A DNA stretch of 64,000 nucleotides from Pyxidicoccus parkwaysis (GCF_017301735.1 NZ_CP071090.1:13065001-13129000), one strand, 5' to 3'. Shown: positions 8,241-16,756, numbered from the stretch's first letter. A program made the numbers and translations. Notes: generated from the letters alone by a model not told the origin.

Positions 8241-8350
8241 ATGCCCAGCGCGAGCAGGGTGATGGCCAGCCACAGCGATGAGCGGCCATTGATGGCATGG
8301 ATGAGGGCGAGCAGGAGCGCGCCCAGTCCGCAGATGAGGGGGATGGACAT
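8210..8350 (-). CDS. 46-residue membrane peptide
   Basis: Short gene starting at the ATG read from 8350 and ending at TAG. Translation begins MSIPLICGLGALLLALIHAI and continues NGRSSLWLAITLLALGMVLP before SVVRWR. Two membrane helices are joined by a short polar turn (NGRSS). The strong hydrophobicity, in-phase charged ends and the stop placed exactly in a terminator-like hairpin argue that it is real. No family recognised; no clear ribosome site beyond GAGAC. Confidence 0.6.
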   Translation of the reverse strand: MSIPLICGLGALLLALIHAINGRSSLWLAITLLALGMVLPSVVRWR

Positions 8351-8731
8351 TGGCTTGTCTCGTTTCGTTGACCGCGGGGTGGAGTGGGACGAGCGTGACG
8401 GAGCTCCGGTAGTTCAGTAGACGCCTTCCGCGCGGATTTGTGAGCGGCCAGCGGAGCCAGCAGTCCTGCTCGAGCTCGCGGCCCGGGCCGACGTCGTGGA
8501 CGCATCCCATGGATGCTCCGACGCGCCCGCGTACTTCAATGACAGTCAGTGAGTGATGCCAGCGGTCGCTGATGACTCCCGGTCGCCGGGAATCCGCGCC
8601 GCTAAAGCTTTCAGGAAATCACACGGGTTTCCGGCGTGAGTCCAAGAAAGTGCAACGGGCCGTGAGCGAGGGAACCACGGTTCGTCCCGCAGGCCTGACG
8701 CACTCATCCCAAACTCACAAGGAGAAGCCCC
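8351..8731. other. 381-base intergenic region, divergent promoters
   Basis: Lies between the minus-strand peptide gene and the first signal-less duplicate gene, so it should hold two promoters. I see a small dyad GCATCC-CAT-GGATGC at 8502-8516, and a ribosome site AAGGAG just before the GTG at 8732. No convincing gene or RNA is visible. Confidence 0.4.
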
Positions 8732-9346
8732 GTGGCCAATGACATCAAGGTGACGTACCAGAACCTCTCGGACAACAAGGACGGCAGCGTCCTGGTGTTC
8801 CTGAAGAACCGCCGCGCCGACCTCACCGCCCTGCCGCCCACCGCGTGGCAGGTCATCAGCCGGGTCGGCTTCAATGGCTATCACAACTTCACCTATACGG
8901 TGGACACGCAGGTGGCGGTGTCGTGGAACGGGGGCGCCAGCGGCGTGCTGCCCATGGAGGTCAGCGAGGGCAGCATCTACGCCCTCAACCAGGTCGAGCA
9001 GGACTACGAGCTGATGCAGACGGGCCTGAGCACCGAGTCCAACGAAATCGACGTGGCCAACAACATCCACACGCCGGGCGGCATCGAGGTGACGCTCATC
9101 AAGGATGGCGCGCCGGTGATGAAGCAGGCGGGTGTGGGCTTCGGGGACCAGGCCGCCTTCGGCCTCACGCCGAAGATCTACGTGGGCCTGGTGCGCAACG
9201 TGGTGCAGAGCGCGACGCTGACCTCCGCCACCCTGAGCCAGAAGTTCACGGAGATCGACCTGTCGGGTCTGCACGCCCTGACCTTCGCTCTCAAGGGTGA
9301 CCGGGAGAAGGGCTACTACTTCACCGTCCTCAAGCGTCTGGCCTGA
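8732..9346 (+). CDS. uncharacterised 204-residue protein, copy 1 of tandem pair
   Basis: Begins at a GTG with the ribosome site AAGGAG 8-9 bases upstream. The product starts MANDIKVTYQNLSDNKDGSV and looks beta-rich throughout: alternating polar and hydrophobic residues, few Cys, no signal peptide, no membrane segment. I do not recognise a family. The neighbouring copy (9403-10017) differs at about 15 of 204 positions, most of them in the last 45 residues. No export signal means it is cytoplasmic or leaves the cell by a non-Sec route. The downstream neighbours (tail-collar and transglutaminase-like proteins) hint at an extracellular structure, but that is inference. Confidence 0.85.
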   Translation: MANDIKVTYQNLSDNKDGSVLVFLKNRRADLTALPPTAWQVISRVGFNGYHNFTYTVDTQVAVSWNGGASGVLPMEVSEGSIYALNQVEQDYELMQTGLSTESNEIDVANNIHTPGGIEVTLIKDGAPVMKQAGVGFGDQAAFGLTPKIYVGLVRNVVQSATLTSATLSQKFTEIDLSGLHALTFALKGDREKGYYFTVLKRLA

Positions 9347-9402
9347 CACGTTTCAGCAAACAAGCAGCTTCACCCAACCGCTGTTTCACAAGGAGAAGAG
9401 CC

Positions 9403-10017
9403 ATGGCCAATGACATCAATGTGACGTACCAGAACCTCTCGGACAACAAGGACGGCAGCGTCCTGGTGTTCCTGAAGAACCGCCGCGCCGACCTCACCGC
9501 CCTGCCGCCCACCGCGTGGCAGGTCATCGACAGGGTGGGTTTCAACGGCTACCACAACTTCACCTATACGGTGGACACGCAAGTGGCGGTGTCGTGGGAC
9601 GGGGGCGCCAGCGGCGTGCTGCCCATGGAGGTCAGCGAGGGCAGCATCTACGCCCTCAACCAGGTCGAGCAGGACTACGAGCTGATGCAGACGGGCCTGA
9701 GCACCGAGTCCAACGAAATCGACGTGGCCAACAACATCCACACGCCGGGCGGCATCGAGGTGACGCTCATCAAGGATGGTGCGCCGGTGATGAAGCAGCC
9801 GGGCGTGGGCTTCGGGGACCAGGCCGCCTTCGGCCTCACGCCGAAGATCTACGTGGGCCTGGTGCGCAACGTGACGCAGAGCGAGACGCTGACCTCCGCG
9901 GTCATGAGCCAGAAGTTCACGGAGATCGACCTGACGGGCCTGAGCGCCCTGACCTTCGCCCTCAAGGGTGACCGGGAGAAGGGCTACTACTTCTCCGTCA
10001 TCGACCGCCACACCTGA
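9403..10017 (+). CDS. uncharacterised 204-residue protein, copy 2 of tandem pair
   Basis: Same length as the gene before it and about 93% identical by my residue count. It uses ATG rather than GTG with the same AAGGAGAAG ribosome site, so it may be translated better. Differences include Ser to Asp and Asn to Asp changes in the first third and a divergent C-terminus (FSVIDRHT instead of FTVLKRLA). The paired bases are also mostly identical at silent positions, which shows recent duplication or gene conversion. A strong hairpin (10044-10085) follows, so the two copies probably share one transcript that ends before the next gene. Confidence 0.85.
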   Translation: MANDINVTYQNLSDNKDGSVLVFLKNRRADLTALPPTAWQVIDRVGFNGYHNFTYTVDTQVAVSWDGGASGVLPMEVSEGSIYALNQVEQDYELMQTGLSTESNEIDVANNIHTPGGIEVTLIKDGAPVMKQPGVGFGDQAAFGLTPKIYVGLVRNVTQSETLTSAVMSQKFTEIDLTGLSALTFALKGDREKGYYFSVIDRHT

Positions 10018-10043
10018 GCCGGCAGCCCGCGGACTGCCATGGA

Positions 10044-10085
10044 GGGGCCGTGCCGGCGCCGGGTGTGCGCGTGCGGCACGGCCCC
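10044..10085 (+). terminator. terminator after the duplicated gene pair
   Basis: Perfect 11-bp arms GGGGCCGTGCC (10044-10054) and GGCACGGCCCC (10075-10085), followed by TCGTGTTTCCTCCC. A weaker dyad (10021-10038) precedes it. Confidence 0.6.
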
Positions 10086-10132
10086 TCGTGTTTCCTCCCT
10101 TCCCACTTCATGCCGTGCAGCGAGGTCGAGTC

Positions 10133-12898
10133 ATGCCTATTCCCGCGAACGTGCCCTCCAAGACGCCCTCGTCCCCGGGCGCTGACCCGGCCGCCCAGTC
10201 GGTTCCTCCCGGGCTGCCTGTTCGAGCCAGGTCGGGCAGCGTGCTGTTGCCGGACCCGGAGTTCCGGCTCTCCTTCTCCTGGCAGTGCTCCGCCGACGGA
10301 CAGGAGGTGAGCGGCTCGGTGATGTCCGTGACGACGCGCGAGACGCGGCCCTTCAAGCTCAGCGCCACCCATCCCCGCGAGCAGCTCGAGCTCCCGATGC
10401 TGGGCGCCACCGTGGACGTCTGGCTCCAGTTCCCCCTGCCCCAGGAGATTCAGCTTCACGCGGAGGCCCAGCCCATCAAGCCCCTGGGCAAGAAGCGTGA
10501 CCCTTCCTGGATTGCCGTGTGGATGGTGGGGGCGGAGCCGCCCTGTCCTCCCATCGACCCCATCGTGCCGGACGAGTCGCTGGAGGCCTTCTCCTATCTC
10601 CTGACACGTCCCATCGTGCCCCCGTGCTGTGCCCGGCGCCGCGAGCGCTTCATCTTCCGGAATGACCCGGCGCTGCCGCCTCCGCCCCCGTCCACTCCGA
10701 CCGAGACAAAAGCGCCAGCAGCGCCCACGGCCGCCGGAACGGACGCGCCAGCAGCGTCCACGGCCGCTGAGCCAAAAGCGTCGGCAACGCCCACTGCCTC
10801 CGGAGCGGAAGCGCCAGCATCGCCCGCTGCCGCCGAGCCAAAAGCTTCAGCAGCGCCCGCTCCCACCGAGCCCAGAGCTTCAGCAGCGCCCGCTGCCTCC
10901 GGCGTGGAAGCGCAGGCCTCGCCCACTCCCGCCGAGTCAGAAGCGCCAGCAACGTCCACGGCCTCCGGCGCGGAAGCGCAGGCCTCGCCCACGCCCCCCG
11001 GGCCCAAGGCGCCAGCAGAGTCCGTTCCCTCCGGGTCGGAAACACCCGAAGCGCCCATCGCCTCGCACGTGTCGGAGCAGCAGGTGGCGCCGCTGCTCCG
11101 GCTGTATCACTCGTTCTGGTGTCTGGAGGGCACCCATGAGCTCGACGTCCTCACTCGCGAGGCCGAGCAGGTCCTGGGGATGCCGCTGCTGGCGTACCTG
11201 TCCCTGCCCGCGACCCGGCAGCTCTCCGATGACGCCTGGGCGCAGACTCAGGAGCTCTCCGCCTCCACCAATCCCTCCACGCGCGCGGACACGCTCATCC
11301 TCGTCCTGCGGATGCTCGCCTTCCTTATCCGCCTCCAGACTGGAGATGCGGCACTGCGCGCGGAGGCGGGCCGCAGGCAGGCGCTGGAGGCCATCGTGGT
11401 CCTCCCGTTGTTGGAGCAGCGCGTCCCCGAGAAGAAGGCGGCCGGTGACGCCACGACCGACCCCGTCGTCCCCTCCGGGCAGGGTTGGACGCGCCTGTTT
11501 GGACTGGGCCGGCTGCGGAGCATCCGCCAGGCGCTCAAGGGCTATGAGCCGGGGGAGATTGCCTTCACGCTCAACGTCATGCCGCGCGAGAAGCGAATCC
11601 TCTCCGAGCGCCTGCGCCTGCGCGCGGAGCAGGGGAGCGTGGATGGCCACCGCCATGCGAGCTCGACCCAGCAGGTGAAGGACCGCACCACGGGTACGGA
11701 CGTGAGCAAGGAGCTGGAGGACCTCGTCGGCTCGCTGAAGCTCACCCGTGACTTCACCCAGCTGAAGGAGACCGTCGAGCCCAACGGCCTGGGCCTCACC
11801 GTCAACGGAAGCTGGACGGGCTCGAATGACTCCACGCTGAAGCGCACCCAGGACGGCAATCACGAAGCCCAGCGGGCCGTCGATATGGCGACGAACCAGT
11901 TGCAGAAGCGCGTCGTCCACGAGCGCGAGCTGCGCCTCCATGAAGAGTACGAGAAGGCCTCGCGCGCCATCCACGACAACCTGGACAGCGACCGCCGGCA
12001 GGTGGGCATCTACCGCTGGCTCAAGAAGCTCTACACCATGTCCGTCCAGGAGCGTGGCTCGCGCCTCGTCATCGAGTTCCTCGTGCCGAGCCCCGCCGAG
12101 GCCCTGCCGTTCGTCCTCGGCGCCGGCGAGGACGTCCCGGAGCAGCCCGTCAGCCTCAACAGGCTCACGCCCCCCATCTCCTCCTACAAGGACGTGAACG
12201 CGACGAACTACCAGGTGCTCGTGGCCTGCTACCGGGCCCGCCGCGTCGTGCCCCCTCCGGAGCAGTCCGCGGACAACAGCGCCTACGAGGCCTGGCAGGT
12301 TCGCACGTACGATGCCCTCGTCGCGGGCTACCGCAGGCTGTACGAGGTCTGGCGCGCGCAGTACTGGCAGTGGGTGCGGGAGTCCCCGCTGAGCCTGCGC
12401 GAGCTGGAGCGGGCCGCCCTGAAGCGGCAGTGCCTGGAGGTGCTGCGCGCGCTCGACCCGAACCCTCCCGAGGAGAAGCCGGCCGCGCTGCGCTACTTCG
12501 ACGCGGCCTTCGAGTGGGCGGAGATGAGCTACCGCTTCTATTCGTGGGACGTGGGCAGCAAGCCCGCGGCGCAGTCCTTCCACTGGGTGGGCGCCTCGAA
12601 GCTCGAGCCGTGTCCGGACCCTCTCTTCCTGAGCTTCCTCCAGGCCAGCTCGGCGCGCGTCCTCGTCCCGGTGGTGCCGGAGTACTGGCGGACCCTCGCC
12701 TTCCTCTTCCAGCTCGGGCACATGCCCGCCTGGTCTCCGGGAGAGGTCCCCCTGCCCGAGACGCTCGTGCCGCTGGCCCGGGTGCTCCTGGACGTGTGCG
12801 GCTGCGAGCACAAGGAAGCACCGGAGACGTGGACCGTCGCGGTGCCCACCTCACTCCTCTATCTGTCCGAGGGAAGCCAGCTCCCCGGATGCAAGTAG
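10133..12898 (+). CDS. uncharacterised 921-residue protein with 11-residue tandem repeats
   Basis: Start set at the ATG at 10133, after the terminator; upstream codons in frame belong to the previous transcript. Residues 1-190 form an N-terminal domain with beta-rich character. Residues 194-303 are ten perfect-length 11-residue repeats of the type A.A.P.A...E/K (Ala/Pro/Thr/Ser). Residues about 315-921 are mostly helical, with charged coiled-coil-like stretches (for example around ERELRLHEEYEKASRAIHDN) and several Trp/Tyr-rich segments near the end. No signal peptide or membrane segment, no family recognised. The ordered head, flexible linker and large helical body suggest a structural or adaptor protein for the following genes, with which it is probably co-transcribed. 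Confidence 0.85.
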   Translation: MPIPANVPSKTPSSPGADPAAQSVPPGLPVRARSGSVLLPDPEFRLSFSWQCSADGQEVSGSVMSVTTRETRPFKLSATHPREQLELPMLGATVDVWLQFPLPQEIQLHAEAQPIKPLGKKRDPSWIAVWMVGAEPPCPPIDPIVPDESLEAFSYLLTRPIVPPCCARRRERFIFRNDPALPPPPPSTPTETKAPAAPTAAGTDAPAASTAAEPKASATPTASGAEAPASPAAAEPKASAAPAPTEPRASAAPAASGVEAQASPTPAESEAPATSTASGAEAQASPTPPGPKAPAESVPSGSETPEAPIASHVSEQQVAPLLRLYHSFWCLEGTHELDVLTREAEQVLGMPLLAYLSLPATRQLSDDAWAQTQELSASTNPSTRADTLILVLRMLAFLIRLQTGDAALRAEAGRRQALEAIVVLPLLEQRVPEKKAAGDATTDPVVPSGQGWTRLFGLGRLRSIRQALKGYEPGEIAFTLNVMPREKRILSERLRLRAEQGSVDGHRHASSTQQVKDRTTGTDVSKELEDLVGSLKLTRDFTQLKETVEPNGLGLTVNGSWTGSNDSTLKRTQDGNHEAQRAVDMATNQLQKRVVHERELRLHEEYEKASRAIHDNLDSDRRQVGIYRWLKKLYTMSVQERGSRLVIEFLVPSPAEALPFVLGAGEDVPEQPVSLNRLTPPISSYKDVNATNYQVLVACYRARRVVPPPEQSADNSAYEAWQVRTYDALVAGYRRLYEVWRAQYWQWVRESPLSLRELERAALKRQCLEVLRALDPNPPEEKPAALRYFDAAFEWAEMSYRFYSWDVGSKPAAQSFHWVGASKLEPCPDPLFLSFLQASSARVLVPVVPEYWRTLAFLFQLGHMPAWSPGEVPLPETLVPLARVLLDVCGCEHKEAPETWTVAVPTSLLYLSEGSQLPGCK
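10712..11041 (+). repeat. 33-bp coding minisatellite, ten units
   Basis: Ten imperfect 33-bp units inside the 921-residue gene, each encoding 11 residues such as APAAPTAAGTD, ASATPTASGAE or AQASPTPPGPK. Whole-codon unit length keeps the frame under expansion or contraction, so copy number is likely to vary between strains. Confidence 0.85.
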
Positions 12899-12909
12899 GG
12901 TGTGGGGCC

Positions 12910-13632
12910 ATGCGAACTCCATTGCTGCCCATGCCTGTCGAGGTCCCCGTGGGAGCAGTCCTTCCCTACGCGGGACCCATCAACGCGTGTACCCGCTCGG
13001 CGCTGGCGGCGCAGGGCTGGCTCTTCTGTGACGGCGCGCAGGTCAGCGCCGTCACGTATCCCGCGCTGTATGCCCTCATCGGCCCCCTGTACGGGACTCC
13101 CGTGACGCAGGGAGACCCTCCCGCCACCCTGTTCTACCTGCCGGACTATCGCGGGGCGTTTCTGCGAGGCGTCAACCAGGACGCGACGCGTCCCCCCGAC
13201 GGAAAGGGATTGAGAGACCCCGACGCCGACACCCGCCTCTCGGCCCGCTACGGCTCGAGCGGGCAGGGTGAGGGCAACCAGGGCAACTCCGTCGGCTCGC
13301 AGCAGCTCGACGCCTTCCAGAAACACGAGCACCGCTACACGCAGCCTCAGCAGACGTCCGAGGTTCCTGGTGACCAGGCTCCTCCCGTCCAGCTCGGCCT
13401 CGCCACGCAGCCGGCGGACACCGACGGGGTGGTCGCCGCGAAGGGCGGGGACACTCCCCGCGCCGAGGCCGAGACACGGCCGCTCAACGTGTATGTGAAC
13501 TTCATCATCAAGGCCCAGGCCACCGTCCTGGCGCCCAATGCCGCCGCGGTCGCCGTGTGCCAGAACCTGAAGGATTGCTGGGGCGCCGCCGGCTCCGAGA
13601 CGTGCAAGGGAGGAGGCGGCACTTCCAGCTGA
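12910..13632 (+). CDS. phage tail collar domain protein
   Basis: 240 residues. The N-terminal half has the tail-collar signature GWLFCDGAQVSAVTYPALYA and LIGPLYGT, then FYLPDYRGAFLRGVNQD, as in phage tail fibres and bacterial microcystin-dependent-type proteins. A low-complexity middle (about residues 100-150) contains His and Gln, and the C-terminus is Cys-rich (VCQNLKDCWGAAGSETCKGG). The ATG at 12910 is used because GGGTGTGGGG lies before it; an in-frame ATG at 12889 would overlap the previous gene. No lysis, capsid or baseplate genes are nearby, so this is not a prophage remnant; the domain is probably used as a trimeric fibre tip by the local gene set. Confidence 0.85.
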   Translation: MRTPLLPMPVEVPVGAVLPYAGPINACTRSALAAQGWLFCDGAQVSAVTYPALYALIGPLYGTPVTQGDPPATLFYLPDYRGAFLRGVNQDATRPPDGKGLRDPDADTRLSARYGSSGQGEGNQGNSVGSQQLDAFQKHEHRYTQPQQTSEVPGDQAPPVQLGLATQPADTDGVVAAKGGDTPRAEAETRPLNVYVNFIIKAQATVLAPNAAAVAVCQNLKDCWGAAGSETCKGGGGTSS

Positions 13633-13740
13633 GCCCTTCGTGCGGAGCACGCCGCGCGAGCCTGACGCGGAGATAGCGGACGAAATCACGCAGAGGCACC
13701 CAGGCCGTCTTCCAGACACCACCGAAAATTGGAGGACGCA

Positions 13741-14787
13741 ATGCCAGTGCAGCTCGAGTCAATCGCTTTCAACTGGGGAGGCACCGCGCAGAACAGCGCG
13801 CTTCGGATTCGCAGTAGCTACGCGGCGGCCATCGCCGTGCCGGAATGGGTGCGCGGCGGCAGGAACGAGCCTTCGGCGTACGCGATTGCCCAGATTCTGG
13901 CCGGGGGCAATGCCCCCCAGCTCCGGGTGTCCTTCTCCGGTGCCGAGGCGGGAGAGGTTGTCTCCATCGCGGCGGCGGGCAATGGAACGGTCCTGGGCAA
14001 CATCGCCGCGCAGGACGTTCATTTCGACGAGCACGGCAATGCCACCGTGCAGATGCCGCTCGCCAACTGCACGATTGGCGCGGCGACGGTCGGTATCGTC
14101 AACACGACCTTCACATGGACCGCGACCGAGGGCGGGGGGCAGCCGTATCAGGTCGCCCAGACCCATCACCGCTCGTATCTCACGCTGACGACGCCGACCG
14201 CGCCGTGGACCCAGAACGGCACCAACCAGGACCCGTGGGCGACGGCGCTCGAGGCCGCATGCACGTATGCCAATGGCACCGCCACCGCGACCAACGCGGG
14301 AGGAGGAATCACCACGGGCGTCAACGGCTCGGGAGCGCAGTACAACCCCGCCCCCTCTCTGTTCATCAACAACGCCGGCGCGCTGAACGTGCGCCTCACC
14401 ACCTTCCTCAACTGGCGTGCGGGCGGCGCTGTCTTCCCGATGCAGCTCAACTGCTCCGACTGCGGGGCCCTCGTCATGCTGCTGTCGAACCTCCTGGGCG
14501 CGACCTTCTACTCCGGCGAGTTCGTGAACTCGGCCGTGGGGGACATCACGACGCTGCCCATCAACGGCATGGGGGGGGCGGGCTGGAACATCTGGAACTG
14601 GGTCTTTCACGAAGTCTGCTGGGTGCAGTTCGCGACCAACAGCCAGGTCTTCGACGCGGCCGCCCGGCTCACCCAGGCGGCACCGGTGCTGCCGAGCAAC
14701 ATGCAGTTCGACACGGCCTACCGCCCGGCTCTCACGAACGACAACGTCCAGACCCGCGGAGCCGCGGAGCGGTACCCGGTCCAATAA
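13741..14787 (+). CDS. transglutaminase-like cysteine enzyme (putative)
   Basis: 348 residues. The ATG at 13741 has GGAGG (13731-13735) directly upstream. The first 150 residues are beta-rich. The C-terminal half holds what looks like a transglutaminase-fold triad in the right order and spacing: Cys238 in NCSDCGALVMLLSNLLG (compare C.D.A.L...LR..G), His290 in WVFHEVCWVQF, and Asp305 in VFDAAARL. This fold covers protein crosslinkers and cysteine proteases. No signal peptide. The assignment rests on motif spacing, not on an alignment, so it could be a structural relative without activity. Likely cotranscribed with the tail-collar and 248-residue genes. Confidence 0.65.
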   Translation: MPVQLESIAFNWGGTAQNSALRIRSSYAAAIAVPEWVRGGRNEPSAYAIAQILAGGNAPQLRVSFSGAEAGEVVSIAAAGNGTVLGNIAAQDVHFDEHGNATVQMPLANCTIGAATVGIVNTTFTWTATEGGGQPYQVAQTHHRSYLTLTTPTAPWTQNGTNQDPWATALEAACTYANGTATATNAGGGITTGVNGSGAQYNPAPSLFINNAGALNVRLTTFLNWRAGGAVFPMQLNCSDCGALVMLLSNLLGATFYSGEFVNSAVGDITTLPINGMGGAGWNIWNWVFHEVCWVQFATNSQVFDAAARLTQAAPVLPSNMQFDTAYRPALTNDNVQTRGAAERYPVQ

Positions 14788-14807
14788 GAAAGGCAAGGAA
14801 AGACGCC

Positions 14808-15554
14808 ATGGCCACGACAGAAGAATCATCGCAGTCCATCAGCAATGACGACCTCACCTCGGCGTCGCCCTTGACGGGGGGCCTGCTGCTGTACGGCATG
14901 CAGGCGGCCTTCGCGTCGCCTGGCGCCGACTGGAAACTCGTGGATCGGCTCGATGCGAATCCGCTGGTCACGCCGCGCCCCTCGCGGGCCATCTGGCAGA
15001 ACAAACAGGCCGCGTCCCGGGCGCTGTACGTGCAGCTCGACGAGTACGACAGCGCCGCCGCCGCCAGCGAGGGCCTGGATGGCTGGCTCAAGCGGTACCA
15101 GCTGTCCACGATGAAGTCCGGCGACAAGATTGGTGAAGTCAGTTACTACGGCTCCAGGGAGTTCGCGCCCGTCATCTACTTCCTCCGCGCGAACATCGTG
15201 GTGGGGGTGACGAGCTACGGCGCGTCCTCCGCCGAAGTGGAAGCCACCGCGGCGCGCCTGGATTCGTTCCTGACCTGGTATCCGCAGTCCTACGACAAGG
15301 CGCCTCTGTGCACGGATGTGCAGAAGATGACCGCCCCGGGCGTCTACCTCATCGACTACGAGCCGCAGCAGCCGGCCGCGACTCAGTACTTCAAGTTCTT
15401 CACGGGCGGCGCGGTGCCGGAGCGCAAGAGCGTCAACCTCTACGTCATGTTGCCGAAGGATGTATCGGCCACGCGCCTGCAACTGTTCCTCAACAATGCC
15501 GACTCGGGCCGTGTGCAGGGCACACCCCCGTTCGAGATTCCGCCACGGAGCTAG
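14808..15554 (+). CDS. uncharacterised 248-residue protein
   Basis: Starts at the ATG at 14808 with AAGGAAAG upstream, 20 bases after the transglutaminase-like gene. The product is soluble, with no export signal. It has alternating alpha and beta elements, including a middle part (SREFAPVIYFLRANIVVGVTS) that resembles the C-terminal half of small periplasmic or lipocalin-like domains only loosely. No family recognised. As last gene before a hairpin (15579-15614) it closes the transcription unit. It may be an inhibitor or partner of the putative crosslinking enzyme just upstream; that is inference from position alone. Confidence 0.8.
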   Translation: MATTEESSQSISNDDLTSASPLTGGLLLYGMQAAFASPGADWKLVDRLDANPLVTPRPSRAIWQNKQAASRALYVQLDEYDSAAAASEGLDGWLKRYQLSTMKSGDKIGEVSYYGSREFAPVIYFLRANIVVGVTSYGASSAEVEATAARLDSFLTWYPQSYDKAPLCTDVQKMTAPGVYLIDYEPQQPAATQYFKFFTGGAVPERKSVNLYVMLPKDVSATRLQLFLNNADSGRVQGTPPFEIPPRS

Positions 15555-15935
15555 TGTCGCAGCACGGAGATTTTGAAAGGGCTCGGGCGGCAGCGGTGCC
15601 GGCCGCCTGAGCCCGGGGCTGACATTCGCGCCCTGCGAAAAGACATACATTCGCGTGCCAGCGATTGGCCGCGCCTGGAGCGGCTGTGCCGCGACGGGAC
15701 GCGGCCCGCTGGCGTTGGCGCGTTTGTCTCGAGCGCAGAACGGTCGCATCGCCAGGTGTTCCTGGTGCCTCCGCCCCGGCGGGGCCGCGCCGGGGTTCAT
15801 GGCGTTCTGGGCCTGGCACGAAGCCTCGGCCACTTCCACGAGTCACGCGAGAGGCCCTCCTGAGGCGCTCTCGCCCGTGAGACATGCACGCGGTACAGCT
15901 TGCACCGCGGGAGTGGGACTCCCGCGGCGGCGCCT
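15555..15935. other. 381-base intergenic region
   Basis: Lies between the end of the signal-less gene cluster and the convergent ECF sigma gene. It contains the terminator at 15579-15614 and one copy of GGCTGACATTCG (15617-15628), repeated exactly at 16681-16692 upstream of the cyclase-like gene. Open frames here have no coding character. Confidence 0.4.
15579..15614 (+). terminator. terminator of the signal-less cluster
   Basis: Arms GGGCTCGGGCGG (15579-15590) and CCGCCTGAGCCC (15603-15614), 12 bp with one G-T wobble and a 12-base loop, 25 bases after the stop of the last gene. Confidence 0.55.
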
Positions 15936-16523
15936 TCAGAATGCCCCGGTCCGCGGTTTGTGGATGCCGCGCTTCTTGGCACGCGCCTCCGGCTTCAGGT
16001 CGCCCAGGACGTCGCGCAGGGCGCGGTACGCGAGCTGGATGCGCTTGCGGACGTTGCAGTTCGTCAGCCCCAGCCGCTGGGCGATGTCGCAATAGGACAT
16101 GTCGTGCAGGAAGCGCATGACGAAGGGCTCGCGCAGCGTCACCGGCAGCGCCTGGACGTGCTCCCAGAGGCGGGACTCCAACTCGTCGCGCAGCAGGTGC
16201 GTCTCCGGCGAGAGGGTGGGCGACTCGAGGGTGGAGAGGCGGTCCATCAGCTCGTCCTCGTCCTCGTTGGAGTCGTCGCGAATGCGTCTGCGGCCCCGGT
16301 GCGCGTCGATGCAGACGTTGCGCAGCACCGCGCCCAGCCACGCCTTCTCGTTGGTGACCTGCAGGCCCTGCCGGTGCACCGACTCACATGCGCGAAGCAT
16401 GGCCGTGCTGAACGCGTCGTCCGCGTCCGCCCGGTTGCCATTCATCAGACAGAGGCTCTGACCGTAGAGATACTCGCTATGGCATTGCCAGACATTCCAG
16501 AAGGTTTCACGAGAGATTGACAT
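15936..16523 (-). CDS. ECF-type RNA polymerase sigma factor, orphan
   Basis: 195 residues. Region 2 lies in the first 90 residues (ADADDAFSTAMLRACESV and KAWLGAVLRNVCIDAHR) and region 4 at about 120-180 (LPVTLREPFVMRFLHDMSY followed by CDIAQRLGLTNCNVRKRIQL, the helix-turn-helix). The linker is acidic (NEDEDELMD) and a basic tail follows. No anti-sigma gene is adjacent, so control must come from elsewhere or from the C-terminal tail. It diverges from the cyclase-homology gene across 233 bases. Confidence 0.88.
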   Translation of the reverse strand: MSISRETFWNVWQCHSEYLYGQSLCLMNGNRADADDAFSTAMLRACESVHRQGLQVTNEKAWLGAVLRNVCIDAHRGRRRIRDDSNEDEDELMDRLSTLESPTLSPETHLLRDELESRLWEHVQALPVTLREPFVMRFLHDMSYCDIAQRLGLTNCNVRKRIQLAYRALRDVLGDLKPEARAKKRGIHKPRTGAF

Positions 16524-16756
16524 CGCGGCCTACGGTTCCCAGCGCGAATCCGGTCAGCAGGTCCGGGGCTGATCGAAAGCGGGGAACCTTCGAGGGTGTG
16601 AGTTGCCGTACGGATGGCACTTCAACGCTTGACCCGGAAAGAAAAGGGTCGTGGGGCCGCGTGATGAATATTGATCCGGAGGCTGACATTCGGCTTCCGA
16701 GCGCTTGCGATGCGCGCGCGTGTCACAGCTGACCTGCTCGCGCGTCACCAGCCGGA

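Noticed and set aside
12910..13632. Prophage or tailocin based on the tail-collar domain
   Set aside because: No capsid, baseplate, sheath, tape-measure, portal, holin or integrase gene is visible anywhere in the window.
15555..15935. Short open frames on both strands after the signal-less cluster
   Set aside because: They lack ribosome sites and have the Arg/Pro/Ala composition of non-coding GC-rich DNA.
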